DNA of 64,000 nucleotides from Candidatus Butyricicoccus avistercoris (GCA_019113005.1 DXIE01000057.1:1-64000); one strand, 5' to 3'. Shown: positions 9,980-19,157, counted from the stretch's first letter. Notes: generated by a model not told the origin, from the letters alone. Program-made: numbers and translations.

Positions 9980-10082
9980 TAAATTGCCAAAAATAGGTTA
10001 AGCTTTCATATTATTCTTGATTTTTTAATATATCTATTGCATAATAAATGTAATATATATTTGGAAAGAAAGGGAATTTTTT

Positions 10083-10406
10083 ATGAAAGACAAGATACTC
10101 ACAGATATGATTTATAAGCGTTTATCTGAAAAAGATTTGTCAGGTGTACAGGGTAAACTGGCAATTCAGGTAAATCTAACTGGCAAAATTGGCGGCGTTT
10201 TCTACATTGAAATTCTTGATGGTGTGCTTTCTGTTATGCCTTATGAATATATTGATAGAGATGCTACTATTTCAGTTGCTATAACCAATCTTCAAAAGAT
10301 TGTATCAGGTAAACTTGATGTTGATACTGCAATCGCTGAGGGAAAAATGAAGGTTGAAGGCAATATTGACAAGTTATTACTGTTTAAAGACCTTATTCAA
10401 AAATAA
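10083..10406 (+). CDS. SCP2 sterol-binding domain protein
   Basis: The 107-residue protein is a single SCP2-like fold. The pattern of alternating beta strands (GKLAIQVNLTG, GVFYIEILDGVL), a hydrophobic IVSGKLDVDTAIAEGKMKVEGN segment and a final helix is typical of bacterial SCP2 domains, which bind lipids or acyl chains in a hydrophobic tunnel. The ligand in Bacillota is unknown. ATG at 10083 has AAAGAAAGGGA upstream. A strong bidirectional terminator follows immediately and separates it from the convergent ldh. Confidence 0.8.
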   Translation: MKDKILTDMIYKRLSEKDLSGVQGKLAIQVNLTGKIGGVFYIEILDGVLSVMPYEYIDRDATISVAITNLQKIVSGKLDVDTAIAEGKMKVEGNIDKLLLFKDLIQK

Positions 10407-10410
10407 TAAA

Positions 10411-10453
10411 AAAACTGGTATGAGATTTTTCTTTCCCATACCAGTTTTATTTT
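10411..10453. terminator. Bidirectional terminator between the SCP2 gene and ldh
   Basis: Perfect 12-bp inverted repeat AAAACTGGTATG / CATACCAGTTTT with T runs on both sides, placed between two convergent genes. Confidence 0.9.
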
Positions 10454-11398
10454 TTATAAACCTATTTCGTCTAAAAGACTTCTCATTTTTTCAGCAGATG
10501 AGCGTAGTTTTTCGGCTTCCGCATCGCTTAAAGGAATATCAAGTACATTTTCTACGCCGTTTTTACCAAGTACGCATGGAAGTCCAAGGCATAGACCAGA
10601 CACGCCATAGTGACCATCTACCATACTGGAAACAGGAAGTACAGAATGTTCATCACGCACAATAGCCTCTGCAATTCGCTTAACTGCAAGACCTATGCCG
10701 TAATAGGTTGCACCCTTGCCTTCAATGATTGAATAAGCTGCATCTCTAACAGATACATAAATCTTATCAAGAGTTTCCTGTGAGTAGTCTTTACCAGAGA
10801 TTTTGCAATAATCATCTAAATCTACACCAGAAATATTAGCAGATGACCAAACCGCAAGCTCGCTGTCACCATGCTCACCGACGATAAATGCATGAACATT
10901 TCGGCTGTCAATTTCAAGATATTGACCTAAAAGGTGTTTTAGTCTTGCAGTATCAAGCACAGTACCAGAGCCAATAACTCGACCTGCTGGCAGACCAGAG
11001 ATTTTTTGAGCCATATAAGTTAACAGGTCAACAGGGTTGGAAACAACAAGTAAAATTGCATCTTTATTTACTTTCATAATGTTTTCAACAATGCTTTGCA
11101 TAATAACTCGGTTTCTACCTAAAAGCTCTATTCTGGTTTCGCCTGGCTTCTGATTAGCACCAGCCGCAATTACAATAAGACCACAATCGGATAGGTCATC
11201 ATATCCGCCTGCACGAACTGCACAAGGCTGTGAAAAGGCAATGCCATGGCTTATATCAGCCGCTTCACCTTCAGCTTTTTTATGATTTGCATCTACAAGT
11301 ACAAGTTCAGAGAATAAACCACTTGTTGCAAGGGTAAAAGCACAAGTCGCACCAACAAAACCAACACCAATAACACCACATTTGCGTAAATTAGCCAT
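10454..11398 (-). CDS. ldh: L-lactate dehydrogenase
   Basis: Reduces pyruvate to L-lactate with NADH during fermentation. The Rossmann motif GVIGVGFVG lies at the N terminus. The specificity loop reads ANQKPGETR: Gln before K-P-G-E-T-R favours pyruvate over oxaloacetate, which argues for lactate rather than malate dehydrogenase. The catalytic His lies in GEHGDSE. 314 residues is typical. The start ATG has GAAAGGA upstream. A good promoter (see 11466-11493) lies about 70 bp upstream. The gene is monocistronic between a divergent SLH gene and a convergent SCP2 gene. Confidence 0.95.
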   Translation of the reverse strand: MANLRKCGVIGVGFVGATCAFTLATSGLFSELVLVDANHKKAEGEAADISHGIAFSQPCAVRAGGYDDLSDCGLIVIAAGANQKPGETRIELLGRNRVIMQSIVENIMKVNKDAILLVVSNPVDLLTYMAQKISGLPAGRVIGSGTVLDTARLKHLLGQYLEIDSRNVHAFIVGEHGDSELAVWSSANISGVDLDDYCKISGKDYSQETLDKIYVSVRDAAYSIIEGKGATYYGIGLAVKRIAEAIVRDEHSVLPVSSMVDGHYGVSGLCLGLPCVLGKNGVENVLDIPLSDAEAEKLRSSAEKMRSLLDEIGL

Positions 11399-11465
11399 TA
11401 TAAATCAATCCTTTCAGAATACATGTTTTTATATCAAATAAATCATACTTAATTTCTGTGCTTTA

Positions 11466-11493
11466 ATTATACACCTTTATTGTATACTTGCAA
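11466..11493 (-). promoter_or_regulatory. Probable sigma-A promoter of ldh
   Basis: On the minus strand: TTGCAA, 16-bp spacer, TATAAT preceded by GTG (extended -10 like). It is the best match in the ldh/SLH intergenic region and faces ldh. Confidence 0.6.
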
Positions 11494-11582
11494 GGTATAT
11501 TTTATACTAATTTATTTGTGGGAAAAAGAAAAAATTATGGAAAATTGACAAAAGTTTAACAATAATTTTAACAGTCTATATG

Positions 11583-11611
11583 TTGTTATTAAAAGTTAAA
11601 TATGTTATACT
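11583..11611 (+). promoter_or_regulatory. Probable sigma-A promoter of the SLH-domain gene
   Basis: TTGTTA, 17-bp spacer, TATACT, with TGT in front of the -10, about 34 bp before the start codon. Confidence 0.5.
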
Positions 11612-11644
11612 TATATAAATCTTAATGATAGGGGTTGATTTATT

Positions 11645-13003
11645 ATGAAAAAGTTTTATAAAAGCCTTATAGTCGGTGCAGCTCTTTCCGCTGCTGTGGC
11701 TGTAAATGCGTCTGCTGCTGATTTTACAAACTGTGCAGATGCACTAAACCAGATGGGACTTTTTAAAGGCACTACATCTGGTTATGAGCTTGACCGTGCA
11801 CCTACAAGAGGCGAGGCGGCTGCAATGCTTGTTCGTCTTTTAGGAAAGGAGACAGAGGCACTGGAGAAAAATTATCAAACTCCATTTACCGATGTTCCAG
11901 ATTGGGCAAAACCTTATGTCGGTTGGCTATATGAAAATAAACTCACAAATGGCACAAGTGATACAACTTATGGTACAACCGCTAACTGTACTGCTCAAAT
12001 GTATTCAACATTTTTACTGCGTACATTAGGTTATTCTGATACCGCTACAAACCCAGATTTTACATATAATAACGCTATTGATTTTGCAGAGCAAAAGGGT
12101 GTTGTTGATATTGGAAACTGTGATGAAGATAATTTCCTTCGTGACCATGTTGTTGCTATGAGTTATACTGCTCTTGCAACCGAGCCTAAGGACGCAAAAT
12201 ATGACAATCTGCTTGATAAGCTTGTAGCAGATGGTGCAGTTGATTCTGCAAAGGCAAAGACATATCAGGATAAATTTGATTTATATGATGAGTATGCTCA
12301 GCTTGTAGAAAAAAATGCAGAAATCACTAACATGGAAGCAAATGTCAAGATGACAATGGACATGAAAATGAACAATGCATCTGTTATGAATATGGATATG
12401 GATTCCAAAATCGCTGCTATTATGAACTTAGAGCAGATGGATAAATCCAAATTCTCTGTTGTTGGTAATACTAAAATGACAATCAGCAAGATTTTAACAG
12501 GTACAGAATCTGATACAGTAACAGATACAAAGATGAATGCTTACTATACAGACGGTGTTTATTATATAGATACTGCTGGTCAGAAAATTAAAATGCCTAT
12601 GAGTTTTGATGAAATATTTGAAAGTCTTGATATTAAGGCTTTAAGCAAAAAAGAGCCTATTTCATCTATTGATACTCTAAGCAAACAAGCAGACGGAACT
12701 TATAATGTTTCTTACTCAGCAGGCTATATAAATTCTACTGTTAATAATCTATTTGCTCAGATGGGTATTACAACCGATGATATCCAAATGTCAATAGATA
12801 AAGTTGATATGACTATCACTCCTCAAAATGGAATGATTAAGGGCATGACTGCTGATATGGTTTATACCATGAAGGTTGAAGGTCAAACAGTTGTTCTGGA
12901 TATTAAGGCTGTTTATGATATTCTAAAAACAGGTTCTTCTGTTGGTGTAGAACTTCCAGCTGACTTAAATACTTATGTTGATATAAGCTCTGTTGGTCAA
13001 TAA
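11645..13003 (+). CDS. Secreted S-layer-homology (SLH) domain protein
   Basis: Predicted exported, cell-wall-associated protein of 452 residues. An N-terminal signal peptide (KSLIVGAALSAAVAVNASA, probable cleavage after ASA) is followed by two SLH-type repeats: one with PTRGEAAAMLVRLLG, then TPFTDVPDWAKPYVGWLYE and NGTSDTTYG. The C-terminal half (about 220-452) is rich in Met-containing strands (VKMTMDMKMN) and resembles the lipoprotein-like beta folds often fused to SLH in Clostridia. I cannot assign that half a function. It stands alone between its own promoter and a strong terminator. Confidence 0.85.
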   Translation: MKKFYKSLIVGAALSAAVAVNASAADFTNCADALNQMGLFKGTTSGYELDRAPTRGEAAAMLVRLLGKETEALEKNYQTPFTDVPDWAKPYVGWLYENKLTNGTSDTTYGTTANCTAQMYSTFLLRTLGYSDTATNPDFTYNNAIDFAEQKGVVDIGNCDEDNFLRDHVVAMSYTALATEPKDAKYDNLLDKLVADGAVDSAKAKTYQDKFDLYDEYAQLVEKNAEITNMEANVKMTMDMKMNNASVMNMDMDSKIAAIMNLEQMDKSKFSVVGNTKMTISKILTGTESDTVTDTKMNAYYTDGVYYIDTAGQKIKMPMSFDEIFESLDIKALSKKEPISSIDTLSKQADGTYNVSYSAGYINSTVNNLFAQMGITTDDIQMSIDKVDMTITPQNGMIKGMTADMVYTMKVEGQTVVLDIKAVYDILKTGSSVGVELPADLNTYVDISSVGQ

Positions 13004-13011
13004 AATATTTT

Positions 13012-13042
13012 AAATGCACAGGTTAGCCTGTGCATTTTTTTG
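13012..13042 (+). terminator. Intrinsic terminator after the SLH gene
   Basis: AAATGCACAGG / CCTGTGCATTT stem with a 4-nt loop and a run of seven or more T. Confidence 0.9.
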
Positions 13043-13051
13043 AAAAAACTC

Positions 13052-13082
13052 TTGACTTGGAGTGCACTCCAACTATTAAAAT
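13052..13082 (+). promoter_or_regulatory. MerR-type promoter/operator (19-bp spacer with palindrome)
   Basis: TTGACT at 13052-13057 and TAAAAT at 13077-13082 are 19 bp apart. The spacer region carries a perfect 16-bp palindrome TTGGAGTGCACTCCAA (13057-13072). Over-long spacers with a centred dyad are the hallmark of promoters that MerR-family regulators twist into activity. The MerR-family gene begins 21 bp downstream, so autoregulation with the next enzyme gene is expected. Confidence 0.85.
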
Positions 13083-13103
13083 AAAATACAGGAGGGTGAT
13101 TGT

Positions 13104-13478
13104 TTGACAATAAAACAAGTGAGCGAAATTTATAATATATCACAGGATACACTTAGGTATTATGAAAAAGTTGGTATGATACCAACTGTAAACAGAAATA
13201 AAAGCGGTATTCGTGATTACACTAAGCAAGACCTTGACTGGGTTCAAACAGCTATTTGTATGCGTAGTGCAGGTTTACCTGTTGATGTGCTGGTTGAATA
13301 TCTAAAATTATATCAGCAAGGTGATGAAACTTTTAAACAAAGACTGGAACTTCTTAAAAATCAGTATGATAAGCTTTTAAAACAGCGTGAGCAGATAAAT
13401 CAAACGCTAGAAAAGCTTGATTATAAAATAAGTCGCTATGAAATAGCCGTTAAAACGGGTAGACTCTCATGGGACTAA
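13104..13478 (+). CDS. MerR family transcriptional regulator
   Basis: 124-residue DNA-binding regulator. The N-terminal winged helix-turn-helix reads VSEIYNISQDTLRYYEKVGMIP, followed by the second wing (SGIRDYTKQDLDWVQ) and a long dimerisation coiled coil (about 75-118). There is no cysteine-rich C-terminal metal site, which places it with the MerR regulators that sense organic or redox signals rather than metals. TTG start at 13104 with GGAGGGTG 5 bp upstream. It is followed 12 bp later by the DXS-like gene, and both sit behind the MerR-type promoter at 13052. Confidence 0.9.
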   Translation: MTIKQVSEIYNISQDTLRYYEKVGMIPTVNRNKSGIRDYTKQDLDWVQTAICMRSAGLPVDVLVEYLKLYQQGDETFKQRLELLKNQYDKLLKQREQINQTLEKLDYKISRYEIAVKTGRLSWD

Positions 13479-13490
13479 TGGAGGTAAAAT

Positions 13491-15245
13491 ATGTATTTAG
13501 AAAATATCAAAAAACCAGAGGATATTAAATCACTTTCAAGTGAGCAGCTCAAAAATTTAGCTGATGAAATGCGTGAGCTTTTAATAAAAAAAGTAAGCAC
13601 ACATGGCGGTCATTTTGGTCCTAATCTTGGCATGGTTGAGGCAACTATTGCACTTCATTATGTGTTTGACTCACCAAAGGATAAAATGGTCTATGATGTA
13701 TCACATCAAACTTATTGCCATAAAATGCTTACAGGTCGAGCTTATGGTTTTTTAGATGAAAATAGATATGATGATATAACAGGTTATAGCTGTCCAGAAG
13801 AAAGTGAGCATGACTTTTTCACAGTTGGTCATACCTCAACATCTATAAGCCTTGCAAGCGGTCTGGTAAAGGCTAGAGAGCTTAAAAAAGAACAAGGCAA
13901 TGTTATAGCTATTATTGGTGATGGCTCTTTAGGTGGCGGTGAGGCACTTGAGGGTTTAAATACAGCAGTAGAACTTGACAGCAATTTTATAATTATTGTA
14001 AATGATAATGATATGTCAATCGCTGAAAATCATGGCGGTTTATATGGCAATTTAAAATTATTGCGTGATACAGATGGTAAGGCTGAATGTAATCTATTTA
14101 AAGCCGTTGGTCTTGATTATGTTTTCGTTAAGAATGGAAATGATATAGACGAGCTAATAAAAGCATTTAAGCTTGTTAAGGATAGCAAAAAACCAGTTGC
14201 AGTGCATATTTGTACACAAAAGGGTATGGGTTATAAGCCAGCACAAGATGACAGAGAAACTTTCCACTGGACAATGCCTTTTGATACCAAAACAGGTAAG
14301 CCTCTAGTTAATTTTGAAGGTGAAGACTATGGCACTTTAACCGCTGATTATCTGCTTGAAAAAATGAAAAAAGATGAAAAAATCGTAGCTATAACAGCAG
14401 GTACACCAGCAGTTATGGGATTTATCCCAGAAAAGAGAAAACTTGCAGGTAAACAGTTTGTTGATGTGGGTATTTCTGAAGAAACCGCCGTTGCAATGGC
14501 ATCTGGTATAGCTAAGGGTGGTGCAAAGCCTGTTTTTGGTGTATACAGCACATTTATGCAGAGAACTTATGACCAAATCGCACAGGATTTATGTATAAAT
14601 AAAAATCCTGCAACAATGGTTGTATTTTGTGCGTCTGTTTATGGTATGAGTGATGTAACTCATGTAGGTTTTTATGATATACCTATGATTTCAAATATTC
14701 CAGAGCTTGTATACCTTGCCCCTACATCAAAAGAGGAATATTTTGCAATGCTTGATTGGAGTATAGAGCAAAATAAATATCCTGTTGCTATTCGTGTGCC
14801 AGAAAACGGCGTTATATCATCAGATAGACCAGTCAAAACAGATTATTCTGAGCTTAATAAGTATGAAGTTGCACAAGAGGGAAGTAAGGTCGCTATTATT
14901 GCAGTAGGTAGCTTTTTTGAGCTTGGTAAAAAAACAGCTTGTGAACTTGAAAATAAATTAGGTGTTAAACCAACGCTTGTAAATCCAATTTATCTTACAG
15001 GTTTAGATAGCGAATTATTAGAGAGTTTAAAAACAGAGCATGATATTGTTATCACTCTTGAAGATGGCTGTATAGAAGGCGGTTTTGGTCAGAAAATCGC
15101 AAGCTATTATGGTAAGGATAGCATGAAAGTTTTAAACTATGGTCTTAAAAAGCAGCTCTATGATAGATATGATATAAATACTGTTTTGAAAGAAAATCAT
15201 TTAACATCAGAGCAAATAACCGAAGATATCAAACAAATATTATAA
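13491..15245 (+). CDS. 1-deoxy-D-xylulose-5-phosphate synthase-like thiamine-diphosphate enzyme
   Basis: Full transketolase-superfamily architecture in 584 residues: N-terminal ThDP domain (GGHFGPNLGMVEATIALHY, then IIGDGSLGGGEALEGLN...NDNDMSI, the GDG-N cofactor motif), a central pyrimidine-binding domain (TAGTPAVMGF, VDVGISEETAVAMASG) and a C-terminal transketolase C domain (TLEDGCIEGGFG). The similarity is to DXS, but at 584 it is shorter than the usual roughly 620-640 residues. It sits behind a MerR regulator rather than with isoprenoid genes. It may be the housekeeping DXS or a paralogue acting on a different aldehyde or keto acid; sequence alone does not decide. RBS GGAGG before ATG. 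Confidence 0.8.
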   Translation: MYLENIKKPEDIKSLSSEQLKNLADEMRELLIKKVSTHGGHFGPNLGMVEATIALHYVFDSPKDKMVYDVSHQTYCHKMLTGRAYGFLDENRYDDITGYSCPEESEHDFFTVGHTSTSISLASGLVKARELKKEQGNVIAIIGDGSLGGGEALEGLNTAVELDSNFIIIVNDNDMSIAENHGGLYGNLKLLRDTDGKAECNLFKAVGLDYVFVKNGNDIDELIKAFKLVKDSKKPVAVHICTQKGMGYKPAQDDRETFHWTMPFDTKTGKPLVNFEGEDYGTLTADYLLEKMKKDEKIVAITAGTPAVMGFIPEKRKLAGKQFVDVGISEETAVAMASGIAKGGAKPVFGVYSTFMQRTYDQIAQDLCINKNPATMVVFCASVYGMSDVTHVGFYDIPMISNIPELVYLAPTSKEEYFAMLDWSIEQNKYPVAIRVPENGVISSDRPVKTDYSELNKYEVAQEGSKVAIIAVGSFFELGKKTACELENKLGVKPTLVNPIYLTGLDSELLESLKTEHDIVITLEDGCIEGGFGQKIASYYGKDSMKVLNYGLKKQLYDRYDINTVLKENHLTSEQITEDIKQIL

Positions 15246-15247
15246 AA

Positions 15248-15282
15248 AAACGGGTTGATTTTTAAAATCAACCCGTTTAAAT
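15248..15282. terminator. Bidirectional terminator between the DXS-like gene and the C_GCAxxG_C_C gene
   Basis: Perfect inverted repeat AAACGGGTTGATTTT / AAAATCAACCCGTTT with an almost zero loop, between convergent genes. Confidence 0.9.
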
Positions 15283-15680
15283 TATTTTATATACTTTTCT
15301 ACAATTTTTACTGCATCTTCAATACAACCTGTACAAGAACGAAGTACAGTGCCAGTCTGCACACCTTTAAGTTCTCTACAAATAACGCTTTCATTCATTT
15401 GCTTAAACTCATCAGCAATAGCACGATTTATTTTATATGTTTCTGCCTTGGTTTTACCTATGTTTTCAAGACCACCACTGTTTTTCATGCCAGCAAGCAT
15501 ACATGCACCAGATACAGCACCGCAAATTTCCATCTGACCAACACCTAGACCAAATGCTTCACTCATTTTATATGCGGTCTGTTCATCTAGTCCAAAATCT
15601 TCAGCAAAGGCACATACAACAGCTTGTGCACAGTTATAACCTTTATCATGTAGGCTAACAGCTTTTTCAACTTTAGTCAT
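15282..15680 (-). CDS. C_GCAxxG_C_C family putative redox-active protein
   Basis: 132 residues with the defining cysteine pattern of this family: NCAQAV (the C, G/NCAQ block), ICGAVSGACML (C-G-A-x-x-G-A-C) and a C-terminal CTGCIEDAV pair. The conserved cysteines are thought to form a redox or metal/cluster-binding site, but the biochemical role is unproven. RBS AAAGGA on the minus strand upstream of ATG. Nineteen bp separate it from the upstream amidase gene, so the two could share a transcript. Confidence 0.85.
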   Translation of the reverse strand: MTKVEKAVSLHDKGYNCAQAVVCAFAEDFGLDEQTAYKMSEAFGLGVGQMEICGAVSGACMLAGMKNSGGLENIGKTKAETYKINRAIADEFKQMNESVICRELKGVQTGTVLRSCTGCIEDAVKIVEKYIK

Positions 15681-15698
15681 AAAAAATCAGTCCTTTTA

Positions 15699-17009
15699 TT
15701 AATATTCATGTGTTGAATAGAAGTCCCAAATTGCATCATGCATTGACTGAGCTTCTCTTTCAATACCTTCATTAGATAATATACATTCTACATCATTTGC
15801 ATTGTCTATATACGCATATTCACTAATTACTGCAAGTAAATCTACATTTGCTGCATAACGTAAGATTGCATAATAATCGCCGTTGCTGCCTTCCTTAAAT
15901 ACAGTCGGAGCATGACGCTTTCTACCATCTTCAAGGTATTGCTTTTCAAAAGCCTGAGCAAGCTCATAGCCATCGCCGCCATTTTTATATTTAATCTGTG
16001 CAAGCAGTTCAAAACCTGATGCATTTCCGTTAAATGCGTTATGATGTATGCTGATTAACATATCAGCTTTATTTGCATTGCTTTCTATTATCTTTTTACG
16101 GTCTGAAAAACTTACAGTTTTATCAGTTTCAGCACTCATAATAACAGTAGCACCACTAGCTTCTAGCAAATCACGCAAGCAAAGAGCAACAGGTAAATTA
16201 AAATCGGTTTCGTAAATTCCATCGCCTGCACTTACTCTGCGGTTTTGGTAAGTAAAGAAATCATAAGGTGTAGTGCCACCAGCTCCAGGGTCACTTCCGC
16301 CATGACCTACATCAATAAGAACGGTTAACTTACCATCTACTTTGCTAGGTGTAGGTTCTGGGGTTGGAGGAGGTGTTGGAATGATTGTATCATCTGGATT
16401 GCTTGGTTTATTTTCATCAGGGTTATTTGTTTCAGGAGTATCAGGGCCTGTATAGCTTGGTGTGCGTATAATGGCTTGTTTACTAGAATCTTTATAAGAA
16501 ACATCAAAACCGAAAACTTCACCCATATCACGCAGTTTATAATATGTGTTACCGTTTATATTATATGCTTCCATTTCTACTTTTTTGCCATCTAACCAGA
16601 TTGGGCTGTCTGTTTCATAAGCCACTTGGTCACCACTGCTTGAGGCTTTCATTTCTGAGCCATTAGGAGTATATTTTTCACCGCTTTTAGCGACAATTTG
16701 TTTTGTTTTTTCGTTATAATCTACGCTGAACTGGCAATCCTTGCCGTTCATAAGATATGCTAAATCTCTAAGCTTAAAATATGTATATGCACCATAAGCA
16801 TCAACGCTGATAAGGTATGCAATAGGCTTAACTTGTTCACCGTCCAAGTAAATTTCCATTTGACTGACATATGCCTTTTTACCTTGTGTGTTTGTGGCAT
16901 ATACAGCAGGGGTATCTGTTTGAATTTCGACCTGTTCATTTGCTGCATAACTTATGCCAGAGAGCATGGAAGAAAATAGCAGCGTAAATGCTATAAATCT
17001 TTTTCGCAT
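15699..17009 (-). CDS. Secreted N-acetylmuramoyl-L-alanine amidase with copper-amine-oxidase-like stalk domain
   Basis: Peptidoglycan hydrolase of 436 residues. A signal peptide (FIAFTLLFSSMLSGISYAA) is followed by two stalk repeats of the copper amine oxidase N-terminal type (YFKLRDLAYLMNG and YYKLRDMGEVFGF), a Pro/Thr-rich linker (PTPPPTPEPTPSK) and an Amidase_3 catalytic domain. Zinc and catalytic residues are visible: DVGHGGSDPG, ETDFNLPVA and SIHHNAF; the C-terminal Glu lies in VISEYAYIDN. Such proteins cut the amide between MurNAc and the stem peptide. RBS AAAGGA, ATG start. Cell-wall binding is inferred from the stalk repeats. Confidence 0.92.
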   Translation of the reverse strand: MRKRFIAFTLLFSSMLSGISYAANEQVEIQTDTPAVYATNTQGKKAYVSQMEIYLDGEQVKPIAYLISVDAYGAYTYFKLRDLAYLMNGKDCQFSVDYNEKTKQIVAKSGEKYTPNGSEMKASSSGDQVAYETDSPIWLDGKKVEMEAYNINGNTYYKLRDMGEVFGFDVSYKDSSKQAIIRTPSYTGPDTPETNNPDENKPSNPDDTIIPTPPPTPEPTPSKVDGKLTVLIDVGHGGSDPGAGGTTPYDFFTYQNRRVSAGDGIYETDFNLPVALCLRDLLEASGATVIMSAETDKTVSFSDRKKIIESNANKADMLISIHHNAFNGNASGFELLAQIKYKNGGDGYELAQAFEKQYLEDGRKRHAPTVFKEGSNGDYYAILRYAANVDLLAVISEYAYIDNANDVECILSNEGIEREAQSMHDAIWDFYSTHEY

Positions 17010-17198
17010 AGTAAATCCTTTCTAATTTTGTAAAAGTAATACGGCTGCGAGCAGCCGTATAATAAAAAACCTAACGAATATAATATAACACCATAAGACA
17101 AAATTCTCAAGTTACAAATGTTATATGTAATAAAAATGTAAAATAAATTCAGTTTAAGTCGGTTTTTACTATGAAATTTGTATCTATATTACAAATAG

Positions 17199-17948
17199 TT
17201 ATGCTTTGCCTTCTTCAAATGAATATAAATCTATGCCTCGAATTTTCTTAAAATAATTATTTAATCGGTCAAAATCTGCGTTAAGTATAAGCTCCTCTGG
17301 GAAACCAATTTCTTCAAGCATAGAAAGGGCAGAGTCGGTTTTACCAACCATAAAAGATATATGAGAGTCACTTGTAACAACGATAGGTACACGATATTTC
17401 ATACAAAGCTCGGCTATACTTTTACAGTTTTCTTTACTACCTTTTCTTATTGCAAGCGAGTTGTTATTTATTTCTACGATTTTTCCAAAATCATTGCACT
17501 GGGAGATAATTCTCTCTTGGTCAAATACATAGTTTTGGTTACCAAGATGACCAAGAGTGGTAACATATGGAGTTCTTAAAATATTTTCTAAAGCTTTTGT
17601 GTGAGCCTCAGAATTTACAGGAGGGAAGCAAGGTTCATGGAAAGAGGCAATAACATAGTCTAAATGCTTAAAATGTCTTTCTTCCATTACATCTGTGCTA
17701 CCGTTTGGAGGCATAATATTCATTTCAATGCCACGAAGTACACAAACGCCGTCAATTTTTCTAGGCACTATATCTAAATTTGAAAAATGCCACTGATGAG
17801 CACCATCTACCATGCTAGGGCCGTGATTTGTTATTGCAATAGCTCTAAGCCCTGCACGTTTTGCCCCTTGAACCATTTCCTCAAGAGAACTGTAAGCATG
17901 ATGTGAAACGTTAGTATGAGTGTGTAAATCTGCTACAAGTTTAATCAT
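17199..17948 (-). CDS. PHP-domain phosphoesterase (YcdX-like)
   Basis: 249-residue polymerase-and-histidinol-phosphatase domain protein, a predicted trinuclear metal phosphatase. The metal ligands are readable: ADLHTHTNVSHHAYS (HxH), AITNHGPS, IASFHEP, TLGHLGN and VTSDSH. The placement directly downstream of hprK on the same strand (73-bp gap) is common in Clostridia. The biological substrate is unknown. A hairpin (CGGCTGCGAGCAGCCG) at 17041-17056 lies past the 3' end and may act as a weak terminator. Confidence 0.9.
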   Translation of the reverse strand: MIKLVADLHTHTNVSHHAYSSLEEMVQGAKRAGLRAIAITNHGPSMVDGAHQWHFSNLDIVPRKIDGVCVLRGIEMNIMPPNGSTDVMEERHFKHLDYVIASFHEPCFPPVNSEAHTKALENILRTPYVTTLGHLGNQNYVFDQERIISQCNDFGKIVEINNNSLAIRKGSKENCKSIAELCMKYRVPIVVTSDSHISFMVGKTDSALSMLEEIGFPEELILNADFDRLNNYFKKIRGIDLYSFEEGKA

Positions 17949-18021
17949 AAATAAAAAAATCCTTTCTTTTTTTAAGCAATAGAACAGGACTGCAACTTAA
18001 AAGCCACAGCCCTGAAAATTT

Positions 18022-18954
18022 TTAGTTACCAAATGAGCGGAGCATACGCTCTTGAAGCTCTTTAGCAGCATTATAACCCATTTTCTTATAACGGTTGTTC
18101 ATAGCTGCAACTTCAATAATTACAGCTAGATTTCGACCTGGTTTTACAGGGATAGTAAGAGATGGTACTCGAATATCTAAAATACTTGTTGTTTGACCAT
18201 CAAGACCAAGTCTATCATATTGCTTGCCGTCCTCCCAGTTTTCAAGGTTGATAACAAGCTCAATTTTCTCGGTGAGTTTAACAGAACCAACACCAAAAAT
18301 ACGGCGTACATCAACAATACCTATACCACGAAGCTCAATAAAATAGCGTATAACATCAGGTGAAGCACCGACAAGGGTTTTATCAGATACACGTTTGATT
18401 TCAACAGCATCATCAGCAATTAGACGATGACCACGTTTTACAAGCTCAATAGCGGTTTCTGACTTACCAACGCCAGAATCACCAAGGATAAGCACGCCTT
18501 CGCCATAAATTTCAATAAGCACGCCATGAAGTGTAATTCGTGGTGCAAGTGAAACTTTAAGTGAGGCTACAAGTGAATTAATAATGGTAGATGTAAATTC
18601 ATTTGTACGCAAAAGCGGAACACCATATTTTTTAGCAGCTTCAATACATTCAGGGAATATATCAATATTTCTTGAAATAATCATAGCTGGGATACCAGTT
18701 TCAAATAATCTATCAAATATTTCCTGACGTTTTTCAGGCTCAAAGCTTTCTACATATGTTGTTTCAACCTTGCCCATTACCTGCAAACGGTTAGGGTCAA
18801 AAAAGTCAAAAAAGCCTGCAAGCTGCAATCCTGGACGGCTTACATCATCTCTTGTGATTTCAGTTTTTTCAAAGCCATCTGGCCCATAAACTACTTCAAA
18901 ATTAAATTCTTGAATAAGGTCTTTTAAAGACACACCAAACTCTTTTAACTGCAT
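18022..18954 (-). CDS. hprK: HPr kinase/phosphorylase
   Basis: Bifunctional enzyme that phosphorylates and dephosphorylates HPr at Ser46, controlling carbon catabolite repression in Bacillota. The N-terminal domain (about 1-130) precedes the catalytic domain with Walker A GDSGVGKSETAIEL and the HprK signature ELRGIGIVDVRRIFG. 310 residues is the standard length. RBS GGAGGG before ATG. It is expressed divergently from rpmB and probably together with the PHP gene downstream. Confidence 0.97.
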   Translation of the reverse strand: MQLKEFGVSLKDLIQEFNFEVVYGPDGFEKTEITRDDVSRPGLQLAGFFDFFDPNRLQVMGKVETTYVESFEPEKRQEIFDRLFETGIPAMIISRNIDIFPECIEAAKKYGVPLLRTNEFTSTIINSLVASLKVSLAPRITLHGVLIEIYGEGVLILGDSGVGKSETAIELVKRGHRLIADDAVEIKRVSDKTLVGASPDVIRYFIELRGIGIVDVRRIFGVGSVKLTEKIELVINLENWEDGKQYDRLGLDGQTTSILDIRVPSLTIPVKPGRNLAVIIEVAAMNNRYKKMGYNAAKELQERMLRSFGN

Positions 18955-19084
18955 TTTCTCAGCCCTCCTGCAATTTTTGGGGGATTCATTATGCTTATTA
19001 TAGACGAGTTTTTACTATTTTTCAACGCTTATACAGAGATATACAGATATTTTTTATATCTTCCAAAAAAAATCAAAAAAATAC

Positions 19085-19113
19085 TTGATTTTTCTTTGCC
19101 TTCATGGTAATAT
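19085..19113 (+). promoter_or_regulatory. Probable rpmB promoter
   Basis: TTGATT, 17-bp spacer, TAATAT, about 45 bp before the rpmB start. Confidence 0.5.
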
Positions 19114-19157
19114 TATATACGTTACTCAATGCCTTGTAGATAAGGAGGTGCAGGAAA

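Noticed and set aside
17041-17056. CGGCTGCGAGCAGCCG hairpin as a clear terminator
   Set aside because: Good stem but no adjacent T run on the minus strand; listed only as a possible weak end of the PHP transcript.
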